Shown here piece after piece: positions 9,116 through 18,550 of a DNA stretch of 64,000 nucleotides. The notes under the pieces are model-generated. The model worked only from the letters and a program-made list of their open reading frames with translations, was not told the DNA's origin and made no database searches. Every line of letters begins with the position of its first letter. Positions within the stretch are counted from its first letter, which is position 1. The stretch is taken from NCBI GenBank assembly GCA_937951625.1, contig CALFBP010000060.1, forward strand, positions 1 through 64,000, given 5' to 3'. This DNA is from an uncultured Thermoguttaceae bacterium (lineage in GTDB: Bacteria > Planctomycetota > Planctomycetia > Pirellulales > Thermoguttaceae). A program made the position numbers and the translations under genes.

Positions 9116-10699
9116 TTACGGGCTGTCCGCGAGCCACTGGAACCCGACTTCGCGAAATCGCCGCTGCGACTCCGGGGCGAGGATCGCCTCCAGGAGTCGG
9201 CCCATCAGGTGCTTGTGGGGCGAATCCTTGGCCACGGCGTAGGGCTGGATGGCGATGGCTTCGGGGAGGTTCATCTCCACGATTTCCAGGAAGCGATCGG
9301 GATTATCGGAATGGCTGAGCACGTTGCTGCGGTAGACGACGATCAGGTCCAAGGCCCCCGCCCGCATCTGATTCACCAGCACATGGCCCGCGTCGGCGTG
9401 GACCACCGGATGCTTGCGCGTGGGGGCATAAATCTGTTGATGAAGGCCGACCTTTTTAACCAGATCGTCCGTCAGGGCGCCGAGGGCCGAATTGACCGGG
9501 TGGGCCAACCCCACGCGGAGTTCCGGATGGGCCAGATCCTTGATCGAACGGACCTGCTTCGGATTTCCCTTGGGAACGGCCAACACCATGTCGTTGCGGG
9601 AAATGACCTTCGACGCCTCGAACCACTGCTCGACCATCTCCATGAACGAGACGTCGCAAGAGAAGTAGGCGTCGGGAAAGTGGGTGGGGAGCTTCTCGCC
9701 TTGCTTCATGGCCTTCATTTGGGCCACGTGGATGCCGCAGCCAGCGTAGATCGTGTTGATCGAAACGCCCTCCCGTTCACTGAATCGCTTGACCAACTCG
9801 TCGATGGCCGGTTTGAGCATCGCCCCGGACATGAGCACCAGCGACGGCCGATCCTCCCAGACGTCGGCGTCGGCGAGCGGCTGGAGGTAATGCCGCTGGA
9901 AGGCGAGTTGGCCTCGGTCGCGGGCAGTAAGATATCGGGCGAAATGCAGGGCCTGGGTGGGCCGCGACGAGGCGGCCACAACGCCGACGAAAACCTGCTC
10001 AGTTGTGTTATGGGCCAGCGACGGCGCCTCGACGATCTCGAGGCCGAACTGCCGGGCGGTGGCGTCCCAGACAATGGCCGCATCGGCCGCCCCGATTCGC
10101 ACCGCCTGGGCCGCCTCGTTGACCGTGCCGACCAACGAAACCTTCGCAGCCGCCTGCTGGGATCGCGCCAATAGCTTTTCCCATTGGCCGGTTCCCGCCA
10201 AGGCCCGCTGCGCCACTTTGCCCACGGCCGTAATTTCAGGATTAGGCAGTACGACCGTGCGCGATTCGCCCAGCAAGTCCGCCGTGTCAGCAATCGCCAA
10301 GGGATTGCCTTTGGCGACGGCAATCACCAAATGCTGCTTTGCCGCGGGAAGAATTTCGGCCACCAGGCCGTACTGCCGGGCCTCACGCACGTAGGATTCC
10401 TCGGCCGCCAGATACAGATCGGCGGCCGTAGGCGTGACACGGAGCTTGCTCAACAGCGTGCCCGAGCCCCCGGGCTCGACCCGCACCTGCACCCCGTACT
10501 CGTCCTCGTACTCAGCGCAGATTTCCTCAACCGGCTTGAGTAAACCGGCAGCACAGAACAGGACGAGCTGATCTGCCTGGGGCCTTCTAGCCCCGGGCTG
10601 CCAAAGGAGCACGATTAGAATCGCGATGGCCGCCAGAGAAACAACCACCACAATCCATGCGAGGGAGACACAGCCACGTCGTGCTTGCCACTGGACCAT
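9116..10699 (-). CDS. Membrane-anchored tandem ModA-like (molybdate-type) periplasmic binding protein, two fused binding domains
   Basis: After an N-terminal TM, 'LVLFCAAGLLKPVEEICAEYEDEYGVQVRVEPGGSGTLLSKL' and later 'LVLMSGAMLKPAIDELVKRFSEREGVSINTIYAGCG' each start a ModA-like domain. ATG at 10699. Confidence 0.85.
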   Translation of the reverse strand: MVQWQARRGCVSLAWIVVVVSLAAIAILIVLLWQPGARRPQADQLVLFCAAGLLKPVEEICAEYEDEYGVQVRVEPGGSGTLLSKLRVTPTAADLYLAAEESYVREARQYGLVAEILPAAKQHLVIAVAKGNPLAIADTADLLGESRTVVLPNPEITAVGKVAQRALAGTGQWEKLLARSQQAAAKVSLVGTVNEAAQAVRIGAADAAIVWDATARQFGLEIVEAPSLAHNTTEQVFVGVVAASSRPTQALHFARYLTARDRGQLAFQRHYLQPLADADVWEDRPSLVLMSGAMLKPAIDELVKRFSEREGVSINTIYAGCGIHVAQMKAMKQGEKLPTHFPDAYFSCDVSFMEMVEQWFEASKVISRNDMVLAVPKGNPKQVRSIKDLAHPELRVGLAHPVNSALGALTDDLVKKVGLHQQIYAPTRKHPVVHADAGHVLVNQMRAGALDLIVVYRSNVLSHSDNPDRFLEIVEMNLPEAIAIQPYAVAKDSPHKHLMGRLLEAILAPESQRRFREVGFQWLADSP

Positions 10700-10828
10700 G
10701 GTGAATCCCCTTGTCGGCCGCGAATGGGTGGGAAGATGACCGACTCGTGCCGCATCTCCCCCTCGCATCGCCAAAGATGCGCTGGCCCGGACGCAACCAC
10801 CGCCCAAGTGAGTTTATCACTGCCCTGG

Positions 10829-11416
10829 TCAGGTTTCGATCTTGGTGCCCAACAATTCCAAAAACTTTCGCATCCACTCAGGGTGGCCGGGCCAAGCTGC
10901 CGCCGTCACCAAATTGCGGTCCACCACGGCGTTGGAGAAGGTGGCGTTGACCTCGCACCACTGCGCCCCCGCACGCAGCAGTTCTGGCTTCACGGCGGGA
11001 TATGCCGTACAGTGCCGTCCCTCGACCACACCAGCCGCCGCCAGCACTTGCTGGCCATGGCAGATCGAGGCGATGGGCTTGTTGGCCGCGGCGAATTGAC
11101 GGACGATCTCCAACACGCGATCGTTCAGCCGCAAATACTCGGGCGATCGCCCGCCCGGGATCACCAATCCGTCGTAAGCCGCCGCATCCACCGCATCGAA
11201 GTCTGCCGTGATGGCGAAATTGTGTCCCCGCTTCTCGCTGTAGGTTTGGTCCCCTTCGAAATCATGGACGGCGGTCTTCACCGTCTGTCCCGCCCGTTTT
11301 CCAGGGCAAACCGTGTCCACATGGTGCCCCGCCAGGAGCAGCATTTGGTAAGGCACCATCGCCTCGTAGTCCTCAACGTAGTCGCCAACCAACATCAAGA
11401 TTCGCTTGGCAGCCAT
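10829..11416 (-). CDS. DJ-1/PfpI-family protein
   Basis: '[40 protein letters not shown]...[16 protein letters not shown]...[28 protein letters not shown]', with the nucleophile elbow CHG. Confidence 0.93.
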   Translation of the reverse strand: MAAKRILMLVGDYVEDYEAMVPYQMLLLAGHHVDTVCPGKRAGQTVKTAVHDFEGDQTYSEKRGHNFAITADFDAVDAAAYDGLVIPGGRSPEYLRLNDRVLEIVRQFAAANKPIASICHGQQVLAAAGVVEGRHCTAYPAVKPELLRAGAQWCEVNATFSNAVVDRNLVTAAAWPGHPEWMRKFLELLGTKIET

Positions 11417-11534
11417 GGTTCACCTCCATACGGTCATTTTCCGGCGGGCTTTGTCCGCGTCAACTCCCGAAATTGGCACACCATCGCCATACATCCGCAG
11501 GGTGTCCTGCTTTGGGGCAGGCGAACCACGACGG

Positions 11535-12770
11535 TTAGCCGAAAACCAACCCGATCTGCTGAAGCCTGGCTTCCGTTTCGGCCATCAAGGCGTCTTCGGC
11601 CGCTTCGTCCGGGGCCTCGTAGGTCGCGGAGAGTCGCAGGTAGGGCCCGGCGTCGTCCCAGGGAACGGTGCAGATCGAGTGTTCTGTGATCAGGTATTGG
11701 CTGGCCGCCTCGGCGCTGGAGAATGTAAGACCATGCTTTACGCCTTTCGGACTGGGGACATAAAGGAAATAGGTCCCGCCAGGCATCGCGCAATCGAACC
11801 CGCAGCGGCGGAGCACGGCGACAAGTTTCTCCAAGCGGCGCTGGTACTTGGCCCGGGTCTTGGCCGGGATTTCCGGATCGTCCAAGGCGTGGATCGCCGC
11901 TTTTTGAATGGCGATGAACTGGCCCGAGTCCGAATTGTCCTTTACGTCGGCGAAGGCGCGGACGATCCGCTCGTGGCCGCAAACCCAACCCAAGCGCCAG
12001 CCGATCATGTGCCAACCCTTGGAAAGCGAGTGGACCTCGACGCCCACCTCCCGAGCGCCCGGAATCTGGAGGAAGCTCAGCGGCCGCTGGCCGTAGCTGA
12101 GCATGATGTGGGCCGCGTCTTGAATCACGACTAGGGCATTCTCCCGAGCGAAGCGAACCACCCGCTCGTAAAATTCCCGCGTGGCCACCCGGCCCGTGGG
12201 ACTGTTCGGGTAGTTCAACACCAGAAGCTTGGCCCGGCGGCGCACCTCGGGCGGAATGGCGTCCAAATCGGGAAAGAAACCGTTCTCAGCGCGCAACGGC
12301 AAGCGATAGACCTCGCCGCCATAGTATTTCGTGTGCGTGCCCGCCACCGGATAGCCGGGGACGGTCATCAGGGTCACGTCCCCGGGATTGATGAAGCACG
12401 CTGGCAGCATGGCCAGTGCCGGTTTGCTGCCGATGGAATGGTTGATTTCGGTATCCGGGTCTAGGTCGACGTCGAACTCGCGTTTCATGAATCGGGCCAC
12501 GGCCTGGCGGAAGGCCGGGATGCCGTTGTCGGCGTAGCCGCGGTTTTCCGGTTTGTTAATCTCCTCGGCCATCACGCGACGGACCGACTCCGGCGCCATT
12601 TCGTCGTTTTCGCCGATCCCAAAATCGAGGAGCCTCCGCTCGGGATGCTCGGCCAAGGCCTTGCGCTTGGCCCGCTTGATTTTCTCGAACTTGTAGATTT
12701 CTGTCCCCTTGCCATAACCAGCGCCACCAATGCGGTCGGCGAACAACTGCTGAAAGTACGGATCACTCAT
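11535..12770 (-). CDS. dapL: LL-diaminopimelate aminotransferase
   Basis: 411 aa; 'RRLLDFGIGENDEMAP', 'GYADNGIPAFRQAVARFM', 'NYPNSPTGRVAT', 'EVHSLSKGWHMIGWRLGW' match a PLP fold-type I DapL. Confidence 0.93.
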   Translation of the reverse strand: MSDPYFQQLFADRIGGAGYGKGTEIYKFEKIKRAKRKALAEHPERRLLDFGIGENDEMAPESVRRVMAEEINKPENRGYADNGIPAFRQAVARFMKREFDVDLDPDTEINHSIGSKPALAMLPACFINPGDVTLMTVPGYPVAGTHTKYYGGEVYRLPLRAENGFFPDLDAIPPEVRRRAKLLVLNYPNSPTGRVATREFYERVVRFARENALVVIQDAAHIMLSYGQRPLSFLQIPGAREVGVEVHSLSKGWHMIGWRLGWVCGHERIVRAFADVKDNSDSGQFIAIQKAAIHALDDPEIPAKTRAKYQRRLEKLVAVLRRCGFDCAMPGGTYFLYVPSPKGVKHGLTFSSAEAASQYLITEHSICTVPWDDAGPYLRLSATYEAPDEAAEDALMAETEARLQQIGLVFG

Positions 12771-12988
12771 CGTTTGAAATACTTCCGAAAACGGTACTTT
12801 TTGGTAAAGTTTGCGCGAAAGTGTGTGGCGAAGCGCGAAACAAGTGGTGATTAAAAAAGAGCCGTGCTTTTGAGCTTAAGCCGGCTGTCGTGGCCCCCCA
12901 TCATAGCCGACGGTTGACGCATGTTGTAGGATGGGTGTCGAGATTCGCTGGTTCCCTCCCCAAATTTCCCCCCACGAGGAATCCTGCC

Positions 12989-15412
12989 ATGCTGCGTTTG
13001 CCATCCTCGAAGGTCACGATGTTCGTTGCCACGGCGTGCTTTGGAGTTTCCGTTTTGGTCGCGCTTTTGCCCGCTAGCGCTGCGGACGGCGGGGTGGTCA
13101 AGGAAGTCCCCAAGCTGTCGGCTGTGGGCGAGAACCTTTTGAAGCCCGACCGATGGTCGGCTTACGAGCGGGGGTTCTCCCGGGACGGAGCGACGTTCGT
13201 TTGCGACAACGGCTCCGAGACCTCGGCCCGACGCGGGGCCTATCAGGCCGTCGTCCTCAACCAGACCCGACCGGCGCCGATCGTGGCCTCGGCGTGGAGC
13301 AAGGCCGACGGAGTGACCGGGACGGCCGACCACGACTATAGCGTCTATATCGACTTGATTTTCACGGACGGCACCCCCCTGTGGGGCCAAGTGGCCCAGT
13401 TCAAAACCGGCACGCACGATTGGCAGCGCAGCCAAGTCGTGATCTATCCCGAAAAACCCGTCAAGTCGCTCAGCCTCTATCTGATGTTTCGCAACCACGG
13501 CGGCAAGGTCTATTTTCGAGATCCTGAGCTGCGGGTCGTCACAGTCTCTGGTGATGTGAAGCTATTCGACGGCGTGCCTGTCGTGCCGCAGGTGCCGCCG
13601 GCGATTGGATTTCAGCTCCGCGACGTGGCGGCGGGCAGCGATTTCGTGCGGCTCGAGAAAGAGGCCTTGGGTATCAAGCTCGAGCATGTCGCGACGAAGC
13701 AGGGCGACGCCGTGTTTCACGACGTGACCCTTGCCGAGACGACGGGCCGGGACCGGGCCGTGACCTTGATCTTCGCTTGGCCGTGCAAGTCAAGCCATCA
13801 AGGGCTTTACTGGCTGGAAAATCCGCGGCGGAGCGTTTCCGTCGAAGAAAAGGGAGAATACAGCCACGCCACGAGCTTCAAGGTAGGATCGAACGGGCGA
13901 CTGTCGTTGTACCCGTTCGGCGCGGTGACCGATGCCAGCCGCGGCTACGGCCTGGGAATCGACATGGCGCGGCCCGCCTTTTTCCGCGTGGGCTACAACG
14001 CCGGCACCAGCGAGCTGTTTCTGGCCTATGACATCGGTCTAGCGCCCGAGAAGCCGACCGCTCGATTGCGATTCTGCCAGTTCCAGTTCGACCCCACCTG
14101 GGGGTTCCGTTCGGCCTTGGACGCCTACTATCGGCTCTTCCCCGAGGCCTTCCGCTGCCGCACTCCGGAGCAAGGCCTGTGGATGCCGTTTGCCAAGATC
14201 AGCCGGGTCAAGGGCTGGGAGGACTTCGGGTTCAAGTTCAAGGAGGGCAACGACGAGACGGCCTGGGACGACGCCCACGGGATTCTCACCTTCCGCTACA
14301 CCGAGCCGATGACCTGGTGGATGCCGATGGATAAGAAGATCCCGCGGACCCGGGAAGCGGCCCTCACCGAGGCCCAACGCCTGGCCGACCAAGGCAATGC
14401 CTCCGCCAAAGCCTTTTTGACCAGCGCTTTCCACGATGTGGACGGCGAGATTCCCCTGCGACTGCTGGATACGCCTTGGTGCAACGGGGCGGTTTGGAGC
14501 ATGAACTCCATGCCCGGCATCCGCGGCGAGGTGACCGATTTCAAGGTCAAATGGAACGCAAACATCCGCGAGCAGCTCTACGGCCCCAAACGCCACGGCG
14601 ACTTGGACGGCGAGTACATCGACTCCAGCGAGGGCTACGTCACCGATGAACTCGACTTCCGCCGCGACCATTTCGCCGCGGCCGAGACGCCGCTGGTTTT
14701 CTCGCAGGAATCGCACAAACCAGCGATCTTTCGCGGGCTGATCGTGTTTGAATACATTCGCGCCATCGCCGCCGACGTCCACGCGATGGGCAAGCTGATG
14801 ATGGCCAATTCCACGCCCATCCGGCTCTGTTGGCTCGCCCCGCTGTTGGAGGTGATGGGCACCGAAACCGATTGGCATCACGGCGGCGTGTGGCGGCCCA
14901 TGACCGACGCCGAATTGCTCTACCGTCGCGCGATGTGCAAGGGCAAGCCGTACTGCTTCCTGATGAACACGCACTTCGAGAAGTTTTCGTATGAACTAGT
15001 GGAAAAATACATGAAGCGTTCGCTGGCCTATGGAATGTTTCCCGGGTTTTTCAGTCACAATGCCTCCGAGGGCCATTATTTCACCCGGCCCGAGCTTTAC
15101 GAGCGCGATCGGCCTCTGTTCAAGAAATACGTCCCGCTTTGCAAACGGGTGGCCGAGGCGGGTTGGGAGCCGATCCCCCAGGCTCGCTGTGATGATCCGC
15201 ACGTGTACGTGGAGCGGTTCGGGAACGGCTCGCCCCACTTCCTCACCGTGTTCAACGACAGTCAGCAGCGCCGCACGGCGACCATCACGCTGGAGGGCGA
15301 CGCCCCGCGGTCATGCCGGGAATTGGTAAGCGGCCGTACGATCGCTTGGAAAGACGGCAAAACGACGCTCACGCTGGAGGGCGAGGACGTGGCCGTGCTC
15401 GAGTTGCGTTGA
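12989..15412 (+). CDS. Secreted hypothetical protein, putative TIM-barrel glycoside hydrolase
   Basis: Signal peptide from the ATG at 12989 (RBS cgagga), N-terminal carbohydrate-binding-like region, then 'GDLDGEYIDSSEGYVTDELDFRRDHF...PLVFSQESHKPAIFRGLIVFEYIRAI' resembling a GH catalytic barrel. Family not recognised. Confidence 0.6.
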   Translation: MLRLPSSKVTMFVATACFGVSVLVALLPASAADGGVVKEVPKLSAVGENLLKPDRWSAYERGFSRDGATFVCDNGSETSARRGAYQAVVLNQTRPAPIVASAWSKADGVTGTADHDYSVYIDLIFTDGTPLWGQVAQFKTGTHDWQRSQVVIYPEKPVKSLSLYLMFRNHGGKVYFRDPELRVVTVSGDVKLFDGVPVVPQVPPAIGFQLRDVAAGSDFVRLEKEALGIKLEHVATKQGDAVFHDVTLAETTGRDRAVTLIFAWPCKSSHQGLYWLENPRRSVSVEEKGEYSHATSFKVGSNGRLSLYPFGAVTDASRGYGLGIDMARPAFFRVGYNAGTSELFLAYDIGLAPEKPTARLRFCQFQFDPTWGFRSALDAYYRLFPEAFRCRTPEQGLWMPFAKISRVKGWEDFGFKFKEGNDETAWDDAHGILTFRYTEPMTWWMPMDKKIPRTREAALTEAQRLADQGNASAKAFLTSAFHDVDGEIPLRLLDTPWCNGAVWSMNSMPGIRGEVTDFKVKWNANIREQLYGPKRHGDLDGEYIDSSEGYVTDELDFRRDHFAAAETPLVFSQESHKPAIFRGLIVFEYIRAIAADVHAMGKLMMANSTPIRLCWLAPLLEVMGTETDWHHGGVWRPMTDAELLYRRAMCKGKPYCFLMNTHFEKFSYELVEKYMKRSLAYGMFPGFFSHNASEGHYFTRPELYERDRPLFKKYVPLCKRVAEAGWEPIPQARCDDPHVYVERFGNGSPHFLTVFNDSQQRRTATITLEGDAPRSCRELVSGRTIAWKDGKTTLTLEGEDVAVLELR

Positions 15413-15557
15413 TCCTTGAAGACCGGTCGCCGCTGTAGCCTGCTTCCACTCAGAGGGATGGGCCCGTCCGGGCCGTGAAGGCGATTCTCCGTTAGACCCA
15501 AAATCGTGGTGGCCCAGGGAGTCACTCGGAATCTATCTGCTCAGAAAGGGACCTCTC

Positions 15558-16535
15558 ATGAAAAAAGCTTCCATGTCGCGTCGGAGTTTTCTGACCCAGT
15601 CCGGGTTGGTCGCGGCGGCAGCCGCTGGCCATGGCCTCGCGTTCAATCGGGCCCGATCGGCCCGGGGCGGCGAGACCCCGCAAGCCCACCCTGTGCGTCT
15701 TGGTGGGCCCGTGTTCGACATGCCGGCAGATCCTGAGGCCATGGCCTTGGCCCATCGCAAACTGGGTTATCGGGCGGCCTATTGTCCGTCCGTGGGATTG
15801 AACGAGAAGGAGCGCATCCGGGACATCGAGGCGGCCTTCGCCAAGCACGACGTGGTCATCGCCGAGGTGGGCCGCTGGGTCAATCTTCTCGATGCCGATC
15901 CGAAACGCAGGGCCGAGAACCTGAAGATCGTAACTGAAGGGTTAGCCCTGGCCGAGGCCATCGGCGCGCGGTGCTGCGTGGACATCGCCGGTTCGTACAA
16001 CACGACGGTTTGGTATGGCCCCCACCCGGAAAACCTGTCGCAAAAATTCTTCGACGAGGCCGTGGAAAATGCCCGCAAAATTATCGACGCCGTGAAGCCG
16101 CGACGGGCCAAGTTTTGCTACGAGATGATGGGCTGGGCCCTGCCCGACAGCCCGGAGGCTTACTTGAAACTCATTCGCGCCGTGGATCGGCCGGCCTTCG
16201 GCGTCCATCTCGACCCGTGTAATCTGATCAACTGCCCAGAGCGATTCTACAACACCACGGCTGTGATCAACGAGTGTTTCGACAAGCTCGGGCCGTGGAT
16301 CGTTAGTTGTCACGTCAAGGACCTGACGTGGGACGTGGAAATGAGCATTCACTTCCGCGAGGTGACGGTCGGCACGGGCGTGATCGACTTCGCCACCTAT
16401 TTGCGGCGTGCGGCCGCGCTGCCTGCCGACGCGCCGTTGATGATCGAACACATGGCCAACGCCGAGGAGTACGACAAGGCCCGGCGTCACCTGCTCGAGC
16501 TGGGGGCGAAAATCGGCGTGGATTTCGGCAATTGA
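15558..16535 (+). CDS. Tat-exported sugar phosphate isomerase/epimerase-like TIM-barrel protein
   Basis: Twin-arginine leader 'MKKASMSRRSFLTQSGLVAAAAAG'; 'FCYEMMGWALPDSPEAYLKLIRAVDRPAFGVHLDPCNLI', 'VSCHVKDLTWD', 'LMIEHM' are AP-endonuclease-2-like barrel motifs. Confidence 0.88.
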   Translation: MKKASMSRRSFLTQSGLVAAAAAGHGLAFNRARSARGGETPQAHPVRLGGPVFDMPADPEAMALAHRKLGYRAAYCPSVGLNEKERIRDIEAAFAKHDVVIAEVGRWVNLLDADPKRRAENLKIVTEGLALAEAIGARCCVDIAGSYNTTVWYGPHPENLSQKFFDEAVENARKIIDAVKPRRAKFCYEMMGWALPDSPEAYLKLIRAVDRPAFGVHLDPCNLINCPERFYNTTAVINECFDKLGPWIVSCHVKDLTWDVEMSIHFREVTVGTGVIDFATYLRRAAALPADAPLMIEHMANAEEYDKARRHLLELGAKIGVDFGN

Positions 16536-16560
16536 TCCGAGCTGCCCGAGGGGCGGGGCT

Positions 16561-18138
16561 TCACAAACCTTGGGGCCGCGGGGGATCAGGCTGGTAAGGA
16601 ACGAACTGGAAGGCGTAAAGATCGGCGTCCTTGAGCACGAACCGCAAGCGGATCGGCTTGCCAGCGAGCGGCCGAAGGTCGCCTCCGTTGCGCCAACGGA
16701 CGACCATTGCCAGGTCGTCGCCAAAGATTTCTGGGCAATCGGCCAGGGCGTAGCCGGGGATGGGCTGGCCCGCCGCGTCCTGGATCTCGACCCGAATGCT
16801 TCCCGCTCCGGACGTTTCGGCGTTCAGCGTGAGGTTCCCCCCTTCGAACACGAGGGGCTTGGTGGTCATTTCCCCGCCGCCCCACGGGGCTCCCAGCGAG
16901 ACGAACCCATCGATGCGTAACGAGAGACGGCGGAAACTCACCCCAGTGCCTTGCCAGTAGTCTTCCGTGGCGAAAACCGAAAGCTCATTCGGCGCGTCGC
17001 CCAGCGGGGAGGCCGTCTCGACCAGTCCCCAAAAAACGAGATGGTCGCCATAGACCCACGAGCCGTGCCGTCGCGGGCCCGGCCGCAGCCAGGCTTCGTT
17101 CCAACGGTGGAATAGCACCCCGTCGCGGCTGGTCATGAACAGGCCGTCGGTAATGGCCATGCCGTAGCGCGGATGGGCCTTGGCCCGATCCAAACGATCC
17201 TCAAGGTCTGGTAGGGCCAGCATCGCGTCGGGCCAGCCGCGCTCGGTATAGCGCATGGGGAAGCCGATGAAAATATGCGGGGCGCGGTAGTAGGGCAGGA
17301 TTTGGTTGGTGTAGAGCTGCTGGGGGGGCGAGTTGACGTAGCGCAAATCGCTCTGGCCGGTCCAATTCACCAAATCCTTCGACACGGCGGTGCGGATCGC
17401 CCGCAGGCCCGCCGGCTTCCAGGTCGTGCCGTCGGCCACGCCCTCGGTGAAAATCCGCCAGTACGCCCGATATTCCTGCCGCACCGAATCCCAAAACGCC
17501 AGATTTTGGGAGTCAAACGCCCCTTGCGTGATGGCGGGCTTTTGGCTTGCGATCCGAAAGCGCAGTCCATCGGCCGATTCCAGCACGTACAGCCCGTGCG
17601 GCTTACCCACGATGACGCACTTATATCGGGCCTGGGGAGGGCAATTCGGGTTGGCGTCCTTGAAGACGGCCGTATGGGCCGGGTCGCCCTGGATCGCGGT
17701 GACGCTCTTTGGGGTAAGGACGATGTTGTTTTTCGTGGAACCCTCGAACTCGCAAAGCCCCAGCTCCGGACGTCGCCAATGAATCCCGTCGTCGCTCTCG
17801 GCGTAGCAAAGCACCCACGGGTGTTCCGGCCGCCCTTGGGCCGCCGCGCCGCCGTGCCGATAGTGGCCGCCGTGGTAGTACATGCGATACCGCGGCCCAT
17901 CCTGAAACACGCTGGGGTAGCCGCAAGCGTTGCCTTCCCAGGGGGCATCGGTCTTGAGCACGATCTCGCGCGGGATGGGCCGGTGCAGCTCGAAGCGTGC
18001 CCCGCCCGAGAGTTTCGCCACGAGAAAATCATCGACCAACAGCTCGCGCCGAGCGCCGATTTGGATCGGCTCGCTGGAGCTTGTCGCCTCGGACATGGTT
18101 CCCATCGTCAACAGCAGGACGGCAAACATCGCTTGCAT
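16561..18138 (-). CDS. Secreted GH32/GH43-like five-bladed beta-propeller protein (putative glycosidase)
   Basis: 'RRELLVDDFLVAKLSGGARFELHRPIPREIVLKTDAPWEGNACGYPSVFQDGPRYRMYYHGGHY' and 'FCYAESDDGIHWRRPELGLCEFEGSTKNNIVL' resemble planctomycete beta-propeller glycosidases. Confidence 0.65.
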   Translation of the reverse strand: MQAMFAVLLLTMGTMSEATSSSEPIQIGARRELLVDDFLVAKLSGGARFELHRPIPREIVLKTDAPWEGNACGYPSVFQDGPRYRMYYHGGHYRHGGAAAQGRPEHPWVLCYAESDDGIHWRRPELGLCEFEGSTKNNIVLTPKSVTAIQGDPAHTAVFKDANPNCPPQARYKCVIVGKPHGLYVLESADGLRFRIASQKPAITQGAFDSQNLAFWDSVRQEYRAYWRIFTEGVADGTTWKPAGLRAIRTAVSKDLVNWTGQSDLRYVNSPPQQLYTNQILPYYRAPHIFIGFPMRYTERGWPDAMLALPDLEDRLDRAKAHPRYGMAITDGLFMTSRDGVLFHRWNEAWLRPGPRRHGSWVYGDHLVFWGLVETASPLGDAPNELSVFATEDYWQGTGVSFRRLSLRIDGFVSLGAPWGGGEMTTKPLVFEGGNLTLNAETSGAGSIRVEIQDAAGQPIPGYALADCPEIFGDDLAMVVRWRNGGDLRPLAGKPIRLRFVLKDADLYAFQFVPYQPDPPRPQGL

Positions 18139-18214
18139 AAGGCATCTCCCAAGACGTTGCGGCCTCTGAACCCGACCGCGTCTCCCTTTTGTCCGAGGGC
18201 CGCGCGAGCGTTGT

Positions 18215-18550
18215 TCAAAAATGGAGAAAGGCCTCCACGGTCACTTCGGAGTCGGGGTAGAGCGTTTTCATGATGGCCCCACAATGAACGTTGGCTGCGT
18301 CGTTGATAAGGCGGCGGTCCTTGTCCCAGACGTAATCGCGAAACGGCCGCCGATCGGCCTTTCCCTCGTTTTCGATGATCAGCGGAATCAGGATATGGGC
18401 CTCGGGTTCGTGCATCGAGACATAGTATGCAGAAAACATGGCATGGATGCTCACGGTGCCGGTCCTGCCCGCCCCCACGTTGAAAGCGTGGAACTTCCGG
18501 CGTCGGAGCAGCCTGCGAGCAATTTTCGAGATCCAGCCGCGGTGAATCAA
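18215..18550 (-). CDS. Truncated sulfotransferase-like protein (N-terminal PAPS-binding part only)
   Basis: 'KFHAFNVGAGRTGTVSIHAMFSAYYVSMHEPEAH' resembles the 5'-PSB loop of sulfotransferases. The ORF stops after 111 aa. TTG start overlaps the upstream stop by 4 nt (TTGA). Confidence 0.5.
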   Translation of the reverse strand: MIHRGWISKIARRLLRRRKFHAFNVGAGRTGTVSIHAMFSAYYVSMHEPEAHILIPLIIENEGKADRRPFRDYVWDKDRRLINDAANVHCGAIMKTLYPDSEVTVEAFLHF

